A stretch of 64,000 nt of DNA from Strigamia acuminata. Taxonomy: Eukaryota > Arthropoda > Chilopoda > Geophilomorpha > Linotaeniidae. Of this stretch, positions 37,735 through 50,394 are shown in pieces. Each line of letters opens with the position of its first letter. Within the stretch, counting starts at the first letter, position 1. The notes under the pieces are model-generated. The model saw nothing but the letters and a program-made list of their open reading frames with translations. It was not told where the DNA came from and searched no databases. The position numbers and the translations under genes were made by a program. Location: the NCBI GenBank assembly GCA_949358305.1, contig OX442316.1, positions 1,116,001 to 1,180,000 of the forward strand, read 5' to 3'.

Positions 37735-37880
37735 ACTATTTGTTATCCCATCTAAAATGGCACATTCTGCTCAAAATGGAATTTTCACCATCTAAAATTG
37801 CATATTCTGCTCAAAATAATATTTTTACCATCTAAAATTGCTTATTTTGCATAAAGATTGCATTTTCTCATCTATTGTAG
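37735..37880 (+). repeat. Diverged 40-45 bp repeats beside the 20-bp array
   Basis: Three loose units containing CCATCTAAAAT(T/G)GCA and TTCTGCTCAAAAT, leading into the AAAATTCCAT array. They may be an older arm of the same satellite. Confidence 0.55.
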
Positions 37881-37910
37881 AATTCCGTATTTTTCCCGTA
37901 GAATATTGCA

Positions 37911-38410
37911 GTCTCTAAAAATTCCATTATTTTTGCCTAAAAATTCCATTTTTTTCCTTAAAAATTCCATTTTTTTCCTTAAAAATTCCATTTTTTTCCT
38001 TAAAAATTCCGTTTTTTTTCCTTAAAAATTCCATTTTTTTCTTAAAAATTCCATTTTTTTCTTAAAAATTCCATTTTTTTCTTAAAAATTCCATTTTTTT
38101 CTTAAAAATTCCATTTTTTTCTTAAAAATTCCATTTTTTTCTTAAAAATTCCATTTTTTTCTTAAAAATTCCATTTTTTTCTTAAAAATTCCATTTTTTT
38201 CTTAAAAATTCCATTTTTTTCTTAAAAATTCCATTTTTTTCTTAAAAATTCCATTTTTTTCTTAAAAATTCCATTTTTTTCTTAAAAATTCCATTTTTTT
38301 CTTAAAAATTCCATTTTTTTCTTAAAAATTCCATTTTTTTCTTAAAAATTCCATTTTTTTCTTAAAAATTCCATTTTTTTCTTAAAAATTCCATTTTTTT
38401 TGCCTAAAAT
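37911..38410 (+). repeat. 20-bp tandem array
   Basis: Unit CTTAAAAATTCCATTTTTTT. From 38041 to 38400 there are 18 units in a row without a single difference. Upstream units (37911-38040) are 21-22 bp variants with an extra C or T. The array ends in TGCCTAAAATTCC, matching the variant at its left edge. Stops fall in all useful frames, so it is not coding. Confidence 0.95.
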
Positions 38411-38783
38411 TCCATTTTTTAACCTATTGTTTAAATCTTTTGCAAATATTTTGCAAAGCTGGACTGTTTGTTCACATAATTTGTTCACCTGTTCACATAT
38501 ATCCACCACGTCTTATCTTTTTGTACCATTTAGCCGATCCGTAGCGCTGCGCTCATATTCGGTTAATTAGTTGCGTAATAGTGACAACAGATGGCGATGT
38601 TAATCAACACCGTCATTGGGGTCGTAGGAGATTTCCTATTAGCATTAACCGCCTATGAAAGTCAGTTCACTCCTGGACTGAGAACTGAGATGTTCTCTGC
38701 AGCTTTTCTCATAAAAGGATTGATGTCGTCCCAGTTAGGGCACGGCTGACACCCTTCTTCTGCTCCTACTCCAGCTGAAACAA
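38411..38783. other. No gene recognised
   Basis: Spacer between the array and the next MITE; nothing seen. Confidence 0.5.
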
Positions 38784-39330
38784 TAGGCGCATTCGAAAAG
38801 TCATTTGCACTAAACGACCAGTGCAACTGGTAGTGTAAATGTCAAATTAAACAACCTAATTTTCGAGTTGAAAAATAAATTTCTGTGTAAATTTCAGTGT
38901 AAATTAAAGTGTAAATAAACTAGCCCAAATGCGGCCGATCATCGGCCGCATTCAATCGCACAAATGCGGCCGAATACGATCATACGAATGCGGCCGAATA
39001 CGATCATACAAATGCGGCCGAATAGCGGCCGCATTCGATCGCACAAAGGCAGCCGAACATCGGCCGCATTCAATCGCACAAATGCGGCCACATACCGGCC
39101 GCATTCAATCGCACAAACGTACCTAAATCGTTCCAACCGATCTAAGTAAATCCAAGATGGCTGCCAGCAAGACCCGATTTGAACGAGAAAACTCGTTGAA
39201 CGGAGATTTTAAACGGAAACGTGGCGTGCAGGCCGTTTCCGTTTAACCAGTTTACACGACATTTACACGAATTAATTCGTGTAAATGTCGTCTGAAAACG
39301 AGTGTTTTAATGACTTTTCGAATGCGCCTA
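38784..39330. mobile_element. GGCGCATTCGAAAA MITE with hairpin minisatellite, copy 2
   Basis: The element spans 38786-39328 (543 bp), with TA on both sides. It has the same termini, the same left part (GACCAGTGCAACTGGTAGTG) and the same right part (CCGTTTCCGTTTAACCAG) as the copy at 21427-22149. The internal array (about 38930-39120) differs in unit content: some units read GAATACGATCATACGAATGC instead of a self-complementary GGCCG unit. The perfect palindrome remains but has lost its outermost pair, because GTCGTC replaces GTCGTG. Confidence 0.75.
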
Positions 39331-39749
39331 CTGTGATGCAGATATGTTCCCAGAAGACTCACCTAGCAGGGAAAGCTTGTACTAGAAAGGGCCTTCCTTC
39401 CCACTGGAAGAGAATTCCGGTTATTTTTGAGTACCCCTCAATCGTATATTGGAATAACTATTCTTTCTGCTCACGCACATGCGGCTGGGAATTCCAATTC
39501 AGGCCATATGGGATTTCATGGTAATTGTTTTACTCTTCATTAGAGCAAGATGGGACAATTGATCAAAGGTATTTGGCTTCGAAAAATGCAAACTCTTTAA
39601 CCAAATACTGAAATTAAATTTCACTTAACGAAATTCAATTCTCTACTTTCCAGTCCATTCCAACTATCAAAGTATGCGCCTAGAATCTTGATGCCAAATT
39701 CAAACTTCACATTCCTTTCTTGTAGGACCAAAGACAATCTACCAAAATG
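39331..39749. other. No gene recognised
   Basis: ATGCGCCTAGAATCTTGATG near 39674-39693 resembles the terminal repeat of the 50116-50394 family and may be a relic. Confidence 0.45.
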
Positions 39750-39834
39750 TACTGTATTTCTTCGATTCTAAAACGCACTTTTTTTCATATAAACATGTCT
39801 AAAAACGTAGCGCATCCTACAATCGAAGAAATAC
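39750..39834. mobile_element. Very short MITE, ACTGTATTTCTTCGATT termini
   Basis: Left end TACTGTATTTCTTCGATTCT followed by AAAACGCA; right end TGCGCATCC-like text then AATCGAAGAAATAC. About 85 bp in total, so it is little more than two facing terminal repeats. TACCGTATTTCTTTGATTGA at 49195-49214 may be a lone end of the same family. Confidence 0.6.
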
Positions 39835-40606
39835 AAAACGTGTGAAACGGCATAAAACTCGTGCCAAATACTCGTACACAATGTGCATCCAATGATACAG
39901 ATTTATTTTTCGCTCAAAGCCGTCACAAACCATTTAGTGAATTATTCTTAATTGCTTACGTTATTAGATTGCCAGCGTTGGTGCTTGCAAACTGTCAATG
40001 TGAATTAGATAGACTAAGAAAATTGGTTTCACACGTAATTTATAACGACGACAGCAACAACACACACTTTTGATTTGTTGCTGACAATGATCGCATCGGG
40101 TTCCATTTTAAGATAAATGCCAAGAGCGATTTATTTCACTTTTTCAAGCACATTGACATGTGCTGTTTGTTGGCTCGAGGCAACCTTGTCCCAGGTGAGT
40201 CCTTTTTTGTCCTCTAGAGAAAAGATAAGCGTTTCTTGTATCTGGCTACACACAGTTCTCACCAAACAGCTCATAGTCCACAGCAGTTTATAAACTGCAA
40301 ACAAATGTGTAGCTGCACGGCTGGATTAAGATTAACCATTACGCAAAATGAGCGTGTACTTAGGGCATCGAGGGTAAAAGGATACCACGGAAATTGTCCA
40401 CGGCCCAAATAGTAAAGAAAAAACTGCAATGTCGCAGCTGACCCACAATAAATGAAAAATCTGTGTGTGTTGGCGTTCGTTCTATGTTCATTACATTAAA
40501 CAAAGCATAGAAGAAATACGAAGTAACCTGACTTGTTTCAGGTCGAAAGAATGTTTCACATGACAATCAATACATTTGTACTAATTTAACTATCACATGA
40601 ATATGA
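39835..40606. other. No gene recognised
   Basis: Unique-looking sequence; no feature supported. Confidence 0.5.
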
Positions 40607-40729
40607 ATAAGGGGTTTCAGAAATGATATGCTGAAGACGCTGAAGTGATTAAGACGATTATTCTGCTGAAGTTATTATCGTGTGACCTGGGTGGACCAAT
40701 CCCATAAAAATCGCTTCAGCACTTCAGCG

Positions 40730-41242
40730 CTTATGTATAGAGACCGGATAAATGCATAAATGCATACAAATAATTTTTATTCAATAAAAAGCCGAAATTG
40801 GCGATAAATGCATATTTCGGAAAAATCAAAAATGGCGATTTATGACGTCTTTTTACGATACGTAACGTGTACATAGGTATCAATTTCTGTCTTTTTTTAA
40901 GAAACGTATTGTGTACGTTTCATGCATACGTATGATTTGCGTTCGAAACTGAGGACTTCGCCAAAAACAGAACCAGGGAAAGTCACTAAATGTGTGAAAT
41001 AAACAAATTAAAAAATTAAAAAATAGAAAAGAATGAATTATAATTACTAATTATAATGCATTTACATCAAGAACACAAAGAAATGGTATTAAGTTGTTAT
41101 TTAACACCTTATTTCAATCGAATAAATTATTTTATTTTGCATATTTTTATTTTTATTTTGCATAAAATGGAATTTTTAGTGCATATTTTATGCATATAAA
41201 CCAAATTTTATTTTGCATAAATATCCGGTCTCTACTTATGTA
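40730..41242. mobile_element. hAT MITE nested in the outer MITE, perfect 8-bp duplication
   Basis: The element spans 40738-41234 (497 bp). It begins TAGAGACCGGATAAATGCAT and ends ATAAATATCCGGTCTCTA. The flanking 8 bases CTTATGTA are identical at 40730-40737 and 41235-41242, so the insertion site in the outer element can be read off exactly. An 8-bp duplication with a short TIR fits hAT. The interior is AT-rich with many TTTTGCATA motifs and no gene. Confidence 0.85.
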
Positions 41243-41319
41243 TAATCGTCTGAAAAGGAGTTGTTAGTGCTGAAGAATGCTTAAACTAAAAAAAACAGAG
41301 TTTATTGTAAATTATTAAA

Positions 41320-41415
41320 TAAATAAAAATAAATAAATAATCAAAAAAACATATAAATAAATAAATACCGGTAACAACATAAAATAAATAAAGTAAAATA
41401 AAATAAAGTATAAAT
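41320..41415 (+). repeat. AAATA-rich microsatellite
   Basis: AAATAAATAAATAA and AAAATAAAGTAAAATAAA runs within the right part of the outer MITE. Confidence 0.75.
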
Positions 41416-41528
41416 AAAAATCATGTTACATGCAAAATATCACTTGCACTTAGCAATAATGCAGCGATTGTGATTTTTGGAACAATCACTTCAGTGCCTT
41501 TAGTGTGTCATTTATGAAACCCCTTATT

Positions 41529-44500
41529 AATAATGTTATTATTACAAAATCAAAGTAACACTTACTGTACTGATGCATGCGAGGAATATTGTAGTAGTCA
41601 ATTTAATTTTTTCCCTACTAATTACTGTACAGTGAGTGCATTTGAAACCACTTAATAAGTTAATTAGATTTGATTAATGTTTTAAATTGATTTTCGTCTA
41701 AAACGTTCTTTCAGCCTCAAACAGGAATCACTTCGCTGCAATGTTTGAACCAAGATATTGTATTTCCTATGTGATTTTTTTTTTACTTTTGTTAAAAGTA
41801 CAAGTACATAATAAAGTTAAAATGCCAATGCACAAATTAGCACAAAACTCATCTGTTTACACGATCAGTTTTCCAACAAGAAAAATTCCAGGTTTCACTT
41901 TTGTGGAAAACTGACCATGACACTCGGTGCAGTAATTGATAACGGAGAGGGATGTGCAGAATTTATTACCAAAGGTAAATACATGTATATTAATATTTGG
42001 GACATTGATGGGGATGGGGATGAAATATAGATAAAGAAATACACTGAGCGGGCTGTGTCTACATAAATGACGATTTTGATCCCCAAAGGCAGCTCTTTAT
42101 ATGTTTATGGAAGTGCAGTGGTTGATTGACATCTACGTCTTGAACCTGTGGTTGAAAACCCAACTTGTGGTTGCAAGGGTTAAACATCGAATTATGCAAC
42201 CGACAGGAACACATTCATCGTCAATCAATTGTTACGGATCATCAAGCAACAACGCAATTCCATTTTCACTCTCTCTCTCTCTCGCTCTCGCTCTCGCTAC
42301 ATCCGAATTGATGATAATAGCAAGTTTAAACCCAACAGGGAACAAAAGGCATCTTCATTTTTCTCTCAATTCGAACAGACGAAGCTTCGCAGTCCTCGCC
42401 CAAGTAATAGACAAAAAAAGAAAAAGAATTTTTTTTTATTCCACTTTGATCCGACTATCAATTTTAAACTCAATGACGTCAGCGATGAAAGGCGTCGCCC
42501 AATTGGAGTCGCGCCACAAAGTAGGGCACGAGTTAGATAGGTTAGTTGGCGGCCACAGTACTACTCCGATGAAGAGCGCATTCATCAAGAGAGATCAGGC
42601 TAGGCAGACGCGAAAGCAGTCGAGCAACAAAGCCACCTAGTGACAGATGGGGGCCATGGGCAGATTGGTTGGCGTTGGCGGCACGGCGAGTGAAAGAGAA
42701 TGCGGGTGCTATGTCGAAAGGGTATGCTCTCCATACGTTTCCTGCGCGCCATCGTAATTCACCAAGGGTCCGGCTCTTTAGTTCCGGACTCCAAGCAACG
42801 CGTGGACGATCTCAATTCCACTTTTGTTTATAGCTCAGATTTGTACTAACGAGCAAACCGCACGCACTCACGCCACGGCCCCGCCACGGCCCCGCCAAAG
42901 CCGCCATGCTCCACTTCATTCATTACGCTTCACTTTGAATGGACAGGCCGGCCTTCTGACAGCGCTTTATTCTCCACACTTAGGCCTGTCTCAGTTCTTT
43001 TCACAATTTCCCGGTTGGTAAAATCTAGGACGATTAACCACAGGACTTCCCATCGGTCGTTTTTGTGTTAACAATATTGTCCCGAACATATGTGATACAG
43101 ATACCATCTGTTTTTCCAAACTAGGGTCATTTTGTCACCGAACATTTCGTCATTGTTAATGCAGTGGGGCAAGTCCCCGGCTCAGTTTGCATTTTGTTGC
43201 CAAAAAATGGCGACAAAATACGGAGAGATGGCTGTTGCAAAATTTCAACTTTATTGTTTCATTACCGGCCGACCGTTGCTAAGGGGAAAATATGGAAGCT
43301 GCATGATGACATCACTGATTGTATTGGTAATAATACAATCCTAACAATTACTCTAACAATTTTGTGTGGTCACAATATGTTGTATTGTTTCAATCATGTG
43401 TCACCTAGATCCAATATCTAGATGTTATGGGTCTGTTGGTGCACCTGATTGCCAGATGGCGAGTTTTTGTAGCCTTGAGAGCTACGACCGCTGTGTCGTC
43501 ACTTCCTTTTGGGACAAGCTGGACGCATGGTCAAGCTAAATATGAACGGACATTAAATCCACTTTTATAGTTACAAATCTCAAGCATTCTTTTCCAACAC
43601 AATACACCACAGTATCGTTGAGACATCCAAGTCACAAGTCAGCCACTTTTGCAACAAAAAGGCTTTTAAAACACTACGAATGGCTTGCACTTTTTTGGAA
43701 AACTGTGTACATGTAAAAAAAAATAAAGTATATGATGAATCTGTGCTTGGAAAAATGTTTGAAAAGAATAATATTTTCTTATTTCAGAATGAACAAATGT
43801 TCGCTTTGTCAGGTATCCGATGGATTTTAAAAAAGGGTTACCTTAAGGCCTCTTTTCCACAGACATGTCCTTTTTCCTGATCTTAAATTTTGAATTCAGT
43901 GCCCAAAAAAATTACCTCTCTGCTATCATTTGTCCAGCCGCTAAATCATTTTAGATGCCATTTTCGGGTCACAAAAATGGATGCCAACATTAGTCGATAG
44001 AACATTTATTTAACTGGAAACAAGCCTGTATGTTGAAATTTTAAGAAATGTTCTCTTTTCTTATAGCGGACAAATGGCAACCAACTCTATGAAAGCATTT
44101 TCTTTTTTTTTCTTTTTTTTGACCAAAATTCATGTTTTCTATTATATTCTTTATACACCATAAAAAATAAAATACCGGTAGATAAAAATAAAAATAATAA
44201 TAATAATAATAATAATAACACAAACAGGTTATGCTGTTTGCAGCAAAGGTTACAAAGGCTGCACTTTCTATGCTGTATTAAAGTTGAATTGAAATAAATG
44301 ATTAAGAGCTCCTAAAACTATTATGCTGTTGCGACTCTATCTCCCTTTTTATTGAATCGTGTTTGTGTGAATAAGTTTTTATACTCGGCTGATTAAGTAT
44401 TCAGATATTTTCCGACTATTTTATTCCATCCACTTTTCCATAGACGGAATATTTTAGTGTCGACACGATTTTGCTTTTTGCTACCTTTAGCGTGGTCACT

Positions 44501-45308
44501 GCAATTTTCCGTTTCAGTCTGTTTACCAAAACTTGTGACGAACTCCCATTGGTTGTTGGCCTATGCGCAGTGTGTAAAAACTAGCGTCTGTAGAAAGGTG
44601 AGGTCACGCAAAATCAAAAGAAAGGAAACAATCTAACGACGAGCAGTAGAGCCAACGTTCAGGAGGTGTTTTTAGTTGAGATTCGATGACGCCAAACAGG
44701 AAGCGTATGCAAAGTGTCATAAATTGTCATAAAATACCATTGTTCCTTTCCCCGAATAAAACACAATAATTTCTGTTTCCGTAAAAGAAGCATGTTTTAT
44801 TCCCATCACAACTAAAATCCAGCAGAATCGTAAATGTACAGTTTTTTCATCAAGGCCGCCTTAACCTTTGGACTAAAAGGGCTGCAGCCAGCTTAAATGT
44901 ACAAGAACGGCTCAGAATGTAGCCATCAAATGCAGGTAGGTGTTGCGATCCCATTTTGAAATTGAACTCGTTTTTGACTACTGACTTGTGTATAATAACG
45001 TCATTTCTGTAAGCTTGGTTCACACCCAACTACAACGAAATGCAAGGTAAAGCGACACAAGTAAACTCACTTGTCAGTCGTATACAAAACGGATATCAAT
45101 ATTTCTCATAAAATCTCATCGTTTCTCATTTCGAAGACAAGGGTGAAGTCAAATATTTTTGACTGGACGCAACTTTCTTACTTCGCTTGGCTGCTTACTT
45201 CAACACATTTTTGATTTAGTGATTGACTCGCAGCCACTTGCATTAAGACCCCACAATGCACTTCATCTTGCCTTACTTGTAGATGGGAACACGAGTGGGA
45301 ACTAGAAC
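41529..45308. other. No gene recognised; microsatellites
   Basis: CT/CTCG tract at 42268-42300 and AAT tract at 44193-44219. The 179-codon frame at 42101-42640 runs through the CT tract, has an overlapping 103-codon frame and no domain, so it is not accepted. TACCGGTA is at 44173. Confidence 0.5.
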
Positions 45309-45706
45309 TAGGCCCGTGCGATATTGCAATATATCACAATGCGATATTAAATTTTAAATGTTACATTCTCATTCACTAATTATACCTGTCGCGATTTGCA
45401 ATACATTGCTATTTGTGAAAAATTGAGATTGGAATTTTAAAAGTTTAGACAACAAAATCTTAAAAATCTGTTAAAATAACCGACTGACATCATAAACAAT
45501 GGTACAAAAAAAATAATCGATAAAAATCATAAAAAGTGTGAAAAAATTGATAAAAATCATAAAAAGTGTGAAAAAATTGATAAAAATCATAAAAAGTGTG
45601 AAAAAAATCGATTAAAATCATCTCTCGATTTTTCTCTGCCAAGTGAATACGAATTTCATACCGTATGGCATTCAAATTCACTTTGATAACTAATCGCACA
45701 GGCCTA
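45309..45706. mobile_element. MITE with TAGGCCCGTGCGAT termini
   Basis: 398 bp. Left TAGGCCCGTGCGATATTGCA; right read inward TAGGCCTGTGCGATTA. The interior shares GATATTGCAATATAT and CCAAGTGAAT with 4690-4850 and its right end with 33600. Inside are three 30-bp tandem units (TAAAAATCATAAAAAGTGTG plus ten A-rich bases) at 45517-45606. No clear target duplication. Confidence 0.65.
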
Positions 45707-47880
45707 CCGTAGTGGGAACAAGCCCTTAGAGATACAAGTTGAAAAGGCAAAGGCACCTTAAGGGTGCATCCAGAACTCCCGCAACTTCAATCACGCGGTA
45801 TCTCTTTTCCTTCAGAGATGATGCAGCTCAGGTGACTAATGGAATGTCACGCTGACTGATTTGATTTTCATATTTTGCTTGCAGGAGGCCTACGCCGTTT
45901 GCTGCGTTCCTGCAGCCGCTACATTTCCAAGAGAGAGACACTCAAACAGCGAAACAGCAAAATGCCATTCATCCGCTTTAATTTCTACTTTTAATTAACG
46001 CTCAGCACGCACTCAAATGTTGCCTTCTAGAATTGAAGCAAAAAAGAATACCCGAAACAATTAGAAATCAAGACTTTAATTTGAACTAACGAGAAGCAAT
46101 TTGATGGCAACAAAAAAATAATCAATTTTTCAAGAAACTCCATTCAATCAGTAACGTGGTAAAATCCCTCCCGTCTTTGTCGTCTTCGTGCACACATTAG
46201 CGCAACAAATATCGTGAATGATAATGTATTTAGAAATAATAATAATAATAATAAAATCATTCGTGCAAAAAAAAAGAAACTGAATTTAGCGTATGAATTT
46301 GACTTGAAGATACTGGCACAGATTGTAGTTGAAGGCACTTGAGGGAAAAACAAGAGGGATGGATCATTTGTTGCGATAACCATTGATCAGCTAATCCCAA
46401 AGGAACGGGTAGTTATCGACACACCAAAGCTACTAAATTATATACTGTGTAGGTAAAAGATGATTGGTTCAATGAGTTTAACACAATGCCACGAGTTTTT
46501 AGGACAGCAGCACATGAGACATCACTAAGAAATTTCATTTCAACGTTTTAGATGCCGTCACCTGTTTATTTAGAACCCTGGTTCTGGTTCAGAACCTTTC
46601 TATCATAGCAATCGGCCTCACCCCTTCACTTTTAAAATCTGTACTCGCACCCCTAGCTAAACGAGAATCTTTATTTAAACTAATTTAAGAATAATTCTTT
46701 GATGGAAGAAATCTAGCACAATGACGCACAATCTCGCAAATCAAATCACTGCAATTGCAAACCTACAGTATCTTTCATTTTGAATGTAACTTCGATTCTC
46801 AATGCTGACTGCTGATTGGTCAAATCTCCAAATTAACCCTAACGATTACAAAATGATCTCGTTTGGATATCTAAAATTTATTTCTGACATTTCACCAGCT
46901 TTCTACCTCAAGTCCACGGTTGGTGTGAATTCTCGCAGGTAGAGTGAGCCTTAGCGATCGCAGAGCCCAATTTGGACCATATTCGATCATTTTCGACCAT
47001 TTTAGTCCATTTTGGTCCATTTTGGTGGGGGCCCTCCTGAGAATTGCGTAAGCCCAAATTTTGCGTACCGCCCGTAAGTGACTTTTACGACTTTTTCTCT
47101 CGCTTGGGCGGCAAACAAATGGCACATCCCACAAAAGGCAAAATGTTTGGTCCAATTGCCTTAAGGCCGGCCCTGCCCGCCACGCCACGAAACAACACGA
47201 AAGTTCTGGAACGCAGCCAGTAGCGAAAACACGGAACGAGAGAGAGAGAGCGACCCCGAAGCCAAGCGCGCACAAAACGGGCAATTCCTTCATCCGCTCT
47301 TATCGATTGTCATCCTAAAGTTTCTGAATATTGGATTTTCTTCTTTTCTTGTTTGGCGCGCGCACACAACACCTGTCCAACGACCATGCATCGACCGCGT
47401 TCCAAATGTACTTTACACAAGGGGCAGGGAAGGGCGTGCTAAGGAACCCGCTTTCTGGACTCATTCATATGCAAATTAAGAAACGCGACGGCAAAAAAAA
47501 TCAATTAACAACTGCTGTTTAACAGGTTGCAAATATCACTTTTTAATGCTCCCGTTTTAATGCTGCGTTTTATTCCTCTTCCCACCCAATTCCGAGCTCC
47601 GCGCCAATCATTTTTTTTCTTCTTATTTTCTTAGCAAATTCCAATTTAAATGACACATTCGTTTTTTAAATGTAAAATAAAAAATAAAAATTTCTTTGTT
47701 TTTTACCTGATTGATGATCGGTTGGTGAGAAAACGGGGGAAATATTTATCCAATTCGATTCACGGGTGACGAGCATCGTGCAGGGAAAACGGTTCGCGGC
47801 GAGGCCACGCGCACCACTCGCTCCAAGTGCCGCACCACCAACTGCTTGGGTCGAGAGACGCGAGCGAGGAATGATCGACT
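45707..47880. other. No gene recognised
   Basis: A small run of ATTTTNGTCCATTTTGGTCC units at 46986-47026 and an AAT tract at 46236-46254. A 133-codon minus frame (46892-47293) lacks any domain and overlaps a second minus frame. Confidence 0.5.
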
Positions 47881-47925
47881 TTTGCACTGGAGGAAGGAAG
47901 GAAGGAAGGAGGGAGGGAGGGAGGG
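47881..47925 (+). repeat. GGAA/GGGA microsatellite
   Basis: GGAAGGAAGGAAGGA passing into GGGAGGGAGGGAGGG. Confidence 0.9.
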
Positions 47926-48280
47926 TTGTGTTGTGTGCGCGCAACTCTAAATAGCTAGCACAATCGGTCAATAGTTGAGTTTTAAACTAAACACACTTTT
48001 TCAATAAATTTCAAGGTTTGCTTGTTTTTTAATTGCGCAGTTTTCGCAGTCTTCCAGAAAAAAAAAAAGATAAAGAAACAACAAAATTTAGGAAAAATGA
48101 AATTTCGCATTACCGGCGTAGATTTTGGGCGTTATACGATATGTATGGGTGATTTAGATGAAAATTTCATTAAGCCATATGACGTCACAGTTTTCCAGAA
48201 AAATTTAATTCCAATTTTACTTTTCTTTACAAGCTAGATTTTTGACATTTGCTGGTCACGTATGAAGTCATGTTTACCAA
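47926..48280. other. No gene recognised
   Basis: Short frame at 48022-48237 without a domain; nothing else. Confidence 0.5.
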
Positions 48281-48411
48281 AAAATAAAATTGGAAATCAC
48301 GTGTTTGTTGTGTACCGCGCTCGCGTTAGTTAAGTTTTCGATTTTTTGACCAGCCCAGATTAACAGCAACACCGCGCGGTACACAACACACATCATTTCC
48401 AATTCTATTTT
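48281..48411. repeat. Short inverted-repeat element
   Basis: AAATAAAATTGGAAATCACG...TTGTGTACCGCGC on the left pairs with GCGCGGTACACAA...ATCATTTCCAATTCTATTT on the right, with a loop of about 50 bases. It resembles a small MITE; the target duplication is not seen. Confidence 0.65.
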
Positions 48412-50115
48412 CACGTACAACTACAAGTACGTCTACCAGGACAATCCTAGAAACGGAAATGGAAACCAGCGCCAAGGACGGAAATGGTGATTGAAATTTA
48501 CAACGCCACGATAAAAAACAATTCCCATCAACAATAAAAACACAACACCCCGCTACGCATGTACTGTAGTTCTACGTTGCGCTACAATACTACAACACTA
48601 TTTCACTACTTTGTGCAGCAAACTCGGTACTGGGAGTTCACAACATGGTTCGTTCGTACAAACGCAACATAGCTCAGTTTTTTGAATGACAGGTACTGTA
48701 GTTTTTCCAACGAGCTAAAAAGCTTTTTATACATTTAATATTGAAAAGAGAACAACATTTTTTTTTATAAAACCAAGATTTTACAGTAGACCATTGAAAA
48801 ATCATGACATATCGATAATGCCGTTTGCCTCCGCCCACAATACGAAAACTACAAATTAACAATGTTATAATGTTATATTTTGCAATGGTTTGTCACAAAG
48901 GGGAGTGGGGGGGGGGGCAACCATTCCTACGATCGTATCACCTGACCTAATTTTTCCAAAGGTCTGTTGCCCTGTTTTTCAGTCAAGTAAGCAAAATGTG
49001 TCTGAACGAAAATTGATTGAAAAAAAATGTAATTATTTCTAGAAAAAACTAAATAAATTGAAAAAGAAAAAAGTAACATTCTCCCCCCTTCTTAAGCAAG
49101 TAATTTTGCGCTACTGGACGTTTGTGAGGACAATCACTGAATGAGTTCTCGTTTGCAATGCCCCTATCAATAAAAATTTCAATTTAGTGTATTTACCGTA
49201 TTTCTTTGATTGAAGGGACAGTTTGACTCATTTTGAATGATTTCTATTCAAATTGTGTATTTTCCTTTAACAAGTAAAAAGAGAAGAAAAAATATATTTA
49301 TAAAATTATTTAGTGGAATAAAAATTGTATATCAGTATAACTTCTGTTTAATTGTCATGTTGAAGTTTTTCCTTCCCAGTGAAGTTAAGCTGTTGCCAAG
49401 GCAACCAGCCTAAAGCCCCTATGCGGAAACAGGAAATGCTTCCTGCCTAAATCTAAGGTAACTCGAGTCTGAATCTCCACACTGCCATGTAAAAGTCACA
49501 TTTGAAAACTACCCCTTGAAAAATACAAAATACCCTTGGATTAGTTTGTGATATTTGGTTAACCTTCCCATAGCCAAGCCTAGTTTCCACCATTGCTAGC
49601 TAAGGTCGGTCAAATCGGCCTTCTTTTAAAATGCTTCTGCGCATGTGCAGAATCCCATTTTTCCTGGTGCAATCGCATTTTTCCTGGTAAAAGCACATGT
49701 TTTAGGACTAATTTTAATACGCCACCTAGTGCAAACAGATGGCAAAGCAGTGTACGGCGCTCCCATTAAGGGTGTTTTATGTTATAAATATTAAATTATC
49801 TTAATAATAATTGAAAAACTATTTGTATTTAGACATTATAAAATAAGAAAAAAAAGTTTTTGAGGAATACAAGTTAACCTCATTAATTAATTATCAGAAA
49901 AAAAAGAATTACAGTGATTTTTCCACTTCTGTAATTTTTTTGACCTACCATGGCTATGGGAAGGTTAATACCTTTGGACTCATTTCCACTAAGTGGATGT
50001 GGATCTACCAAAGTTGTGGCATTCCTCTCATTTAATCAATCAAACAATGTGAGCATAGGTTGTTGGTTTCTTTTGGCAGATAAACAAAGGTTTAATTTTA
50101 TCAATTGTTTTGCCT
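48412..50115. other. No gene recognised
   Basis: G11 run near 48907-48917 and a poly-A rich stretch near 49850. Nothing coding. Confidence 0.5.
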
Positions 50116-50394
50116 ACAGTTCGCGCACGGTATCTTGATGCTAAATTCCAGTTGTTATTTAGCAGTATTAAGCCTATTATTAGGCCTAATAATGGTAAAA
50201 TAAAATAAATAAACAACAATAAACTCATCATTAAAAGTCATTTACACCGTATGACCAAAATATTGTTGTTTATTTACTTTATTTTAGCATTATTAGACTT
50301 AATAATGCTAAATAAGAACTACAATTAGAAAATCGTCTGCGCAAAATTGGATGCGCAGTATAAATTTAGCATCAAGATACCGTGCGCAAACTGT
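50116..50394. mobile_element. Fold-back MITE, ATCTTGATGCTAAATT termini
   Basis: 279 bp. Left ACAGTTCGCGCACGGTATCT then TGATGCTAAATT; right in complement differs by one base over 32. Pairing continues inward through TATTTAGCA(G/T)TATTAAG and ATAAATAAACAACAAT, so nearly the whole element folds on itself. Single ends of similar sequence occur at about 23826, 39674 and 50490. Confidence 0.75.

Larger units (their letters stand above)
40607..41528. mobile_element. Outer MITE with AATAAGGGGTTTCA termini, interrupted
   Basis: Left AATAAGGGGTTTCAGAAATG and right TTATGAAACCCCTTATT are inverted copies, followed inward by CTGAAGTGATT-like text on both sides. Without the inserted element at 40738-41234 it is about 420 bp. 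A direct target duplication is not clear. Confidence 0.65.

Noticed and set aside
42101-42640. 179-codon plus-strand frame
   Set aside because: Runs through a CT microsatellite, is matched by an overlapping frame, and has no domain or homologous feel.
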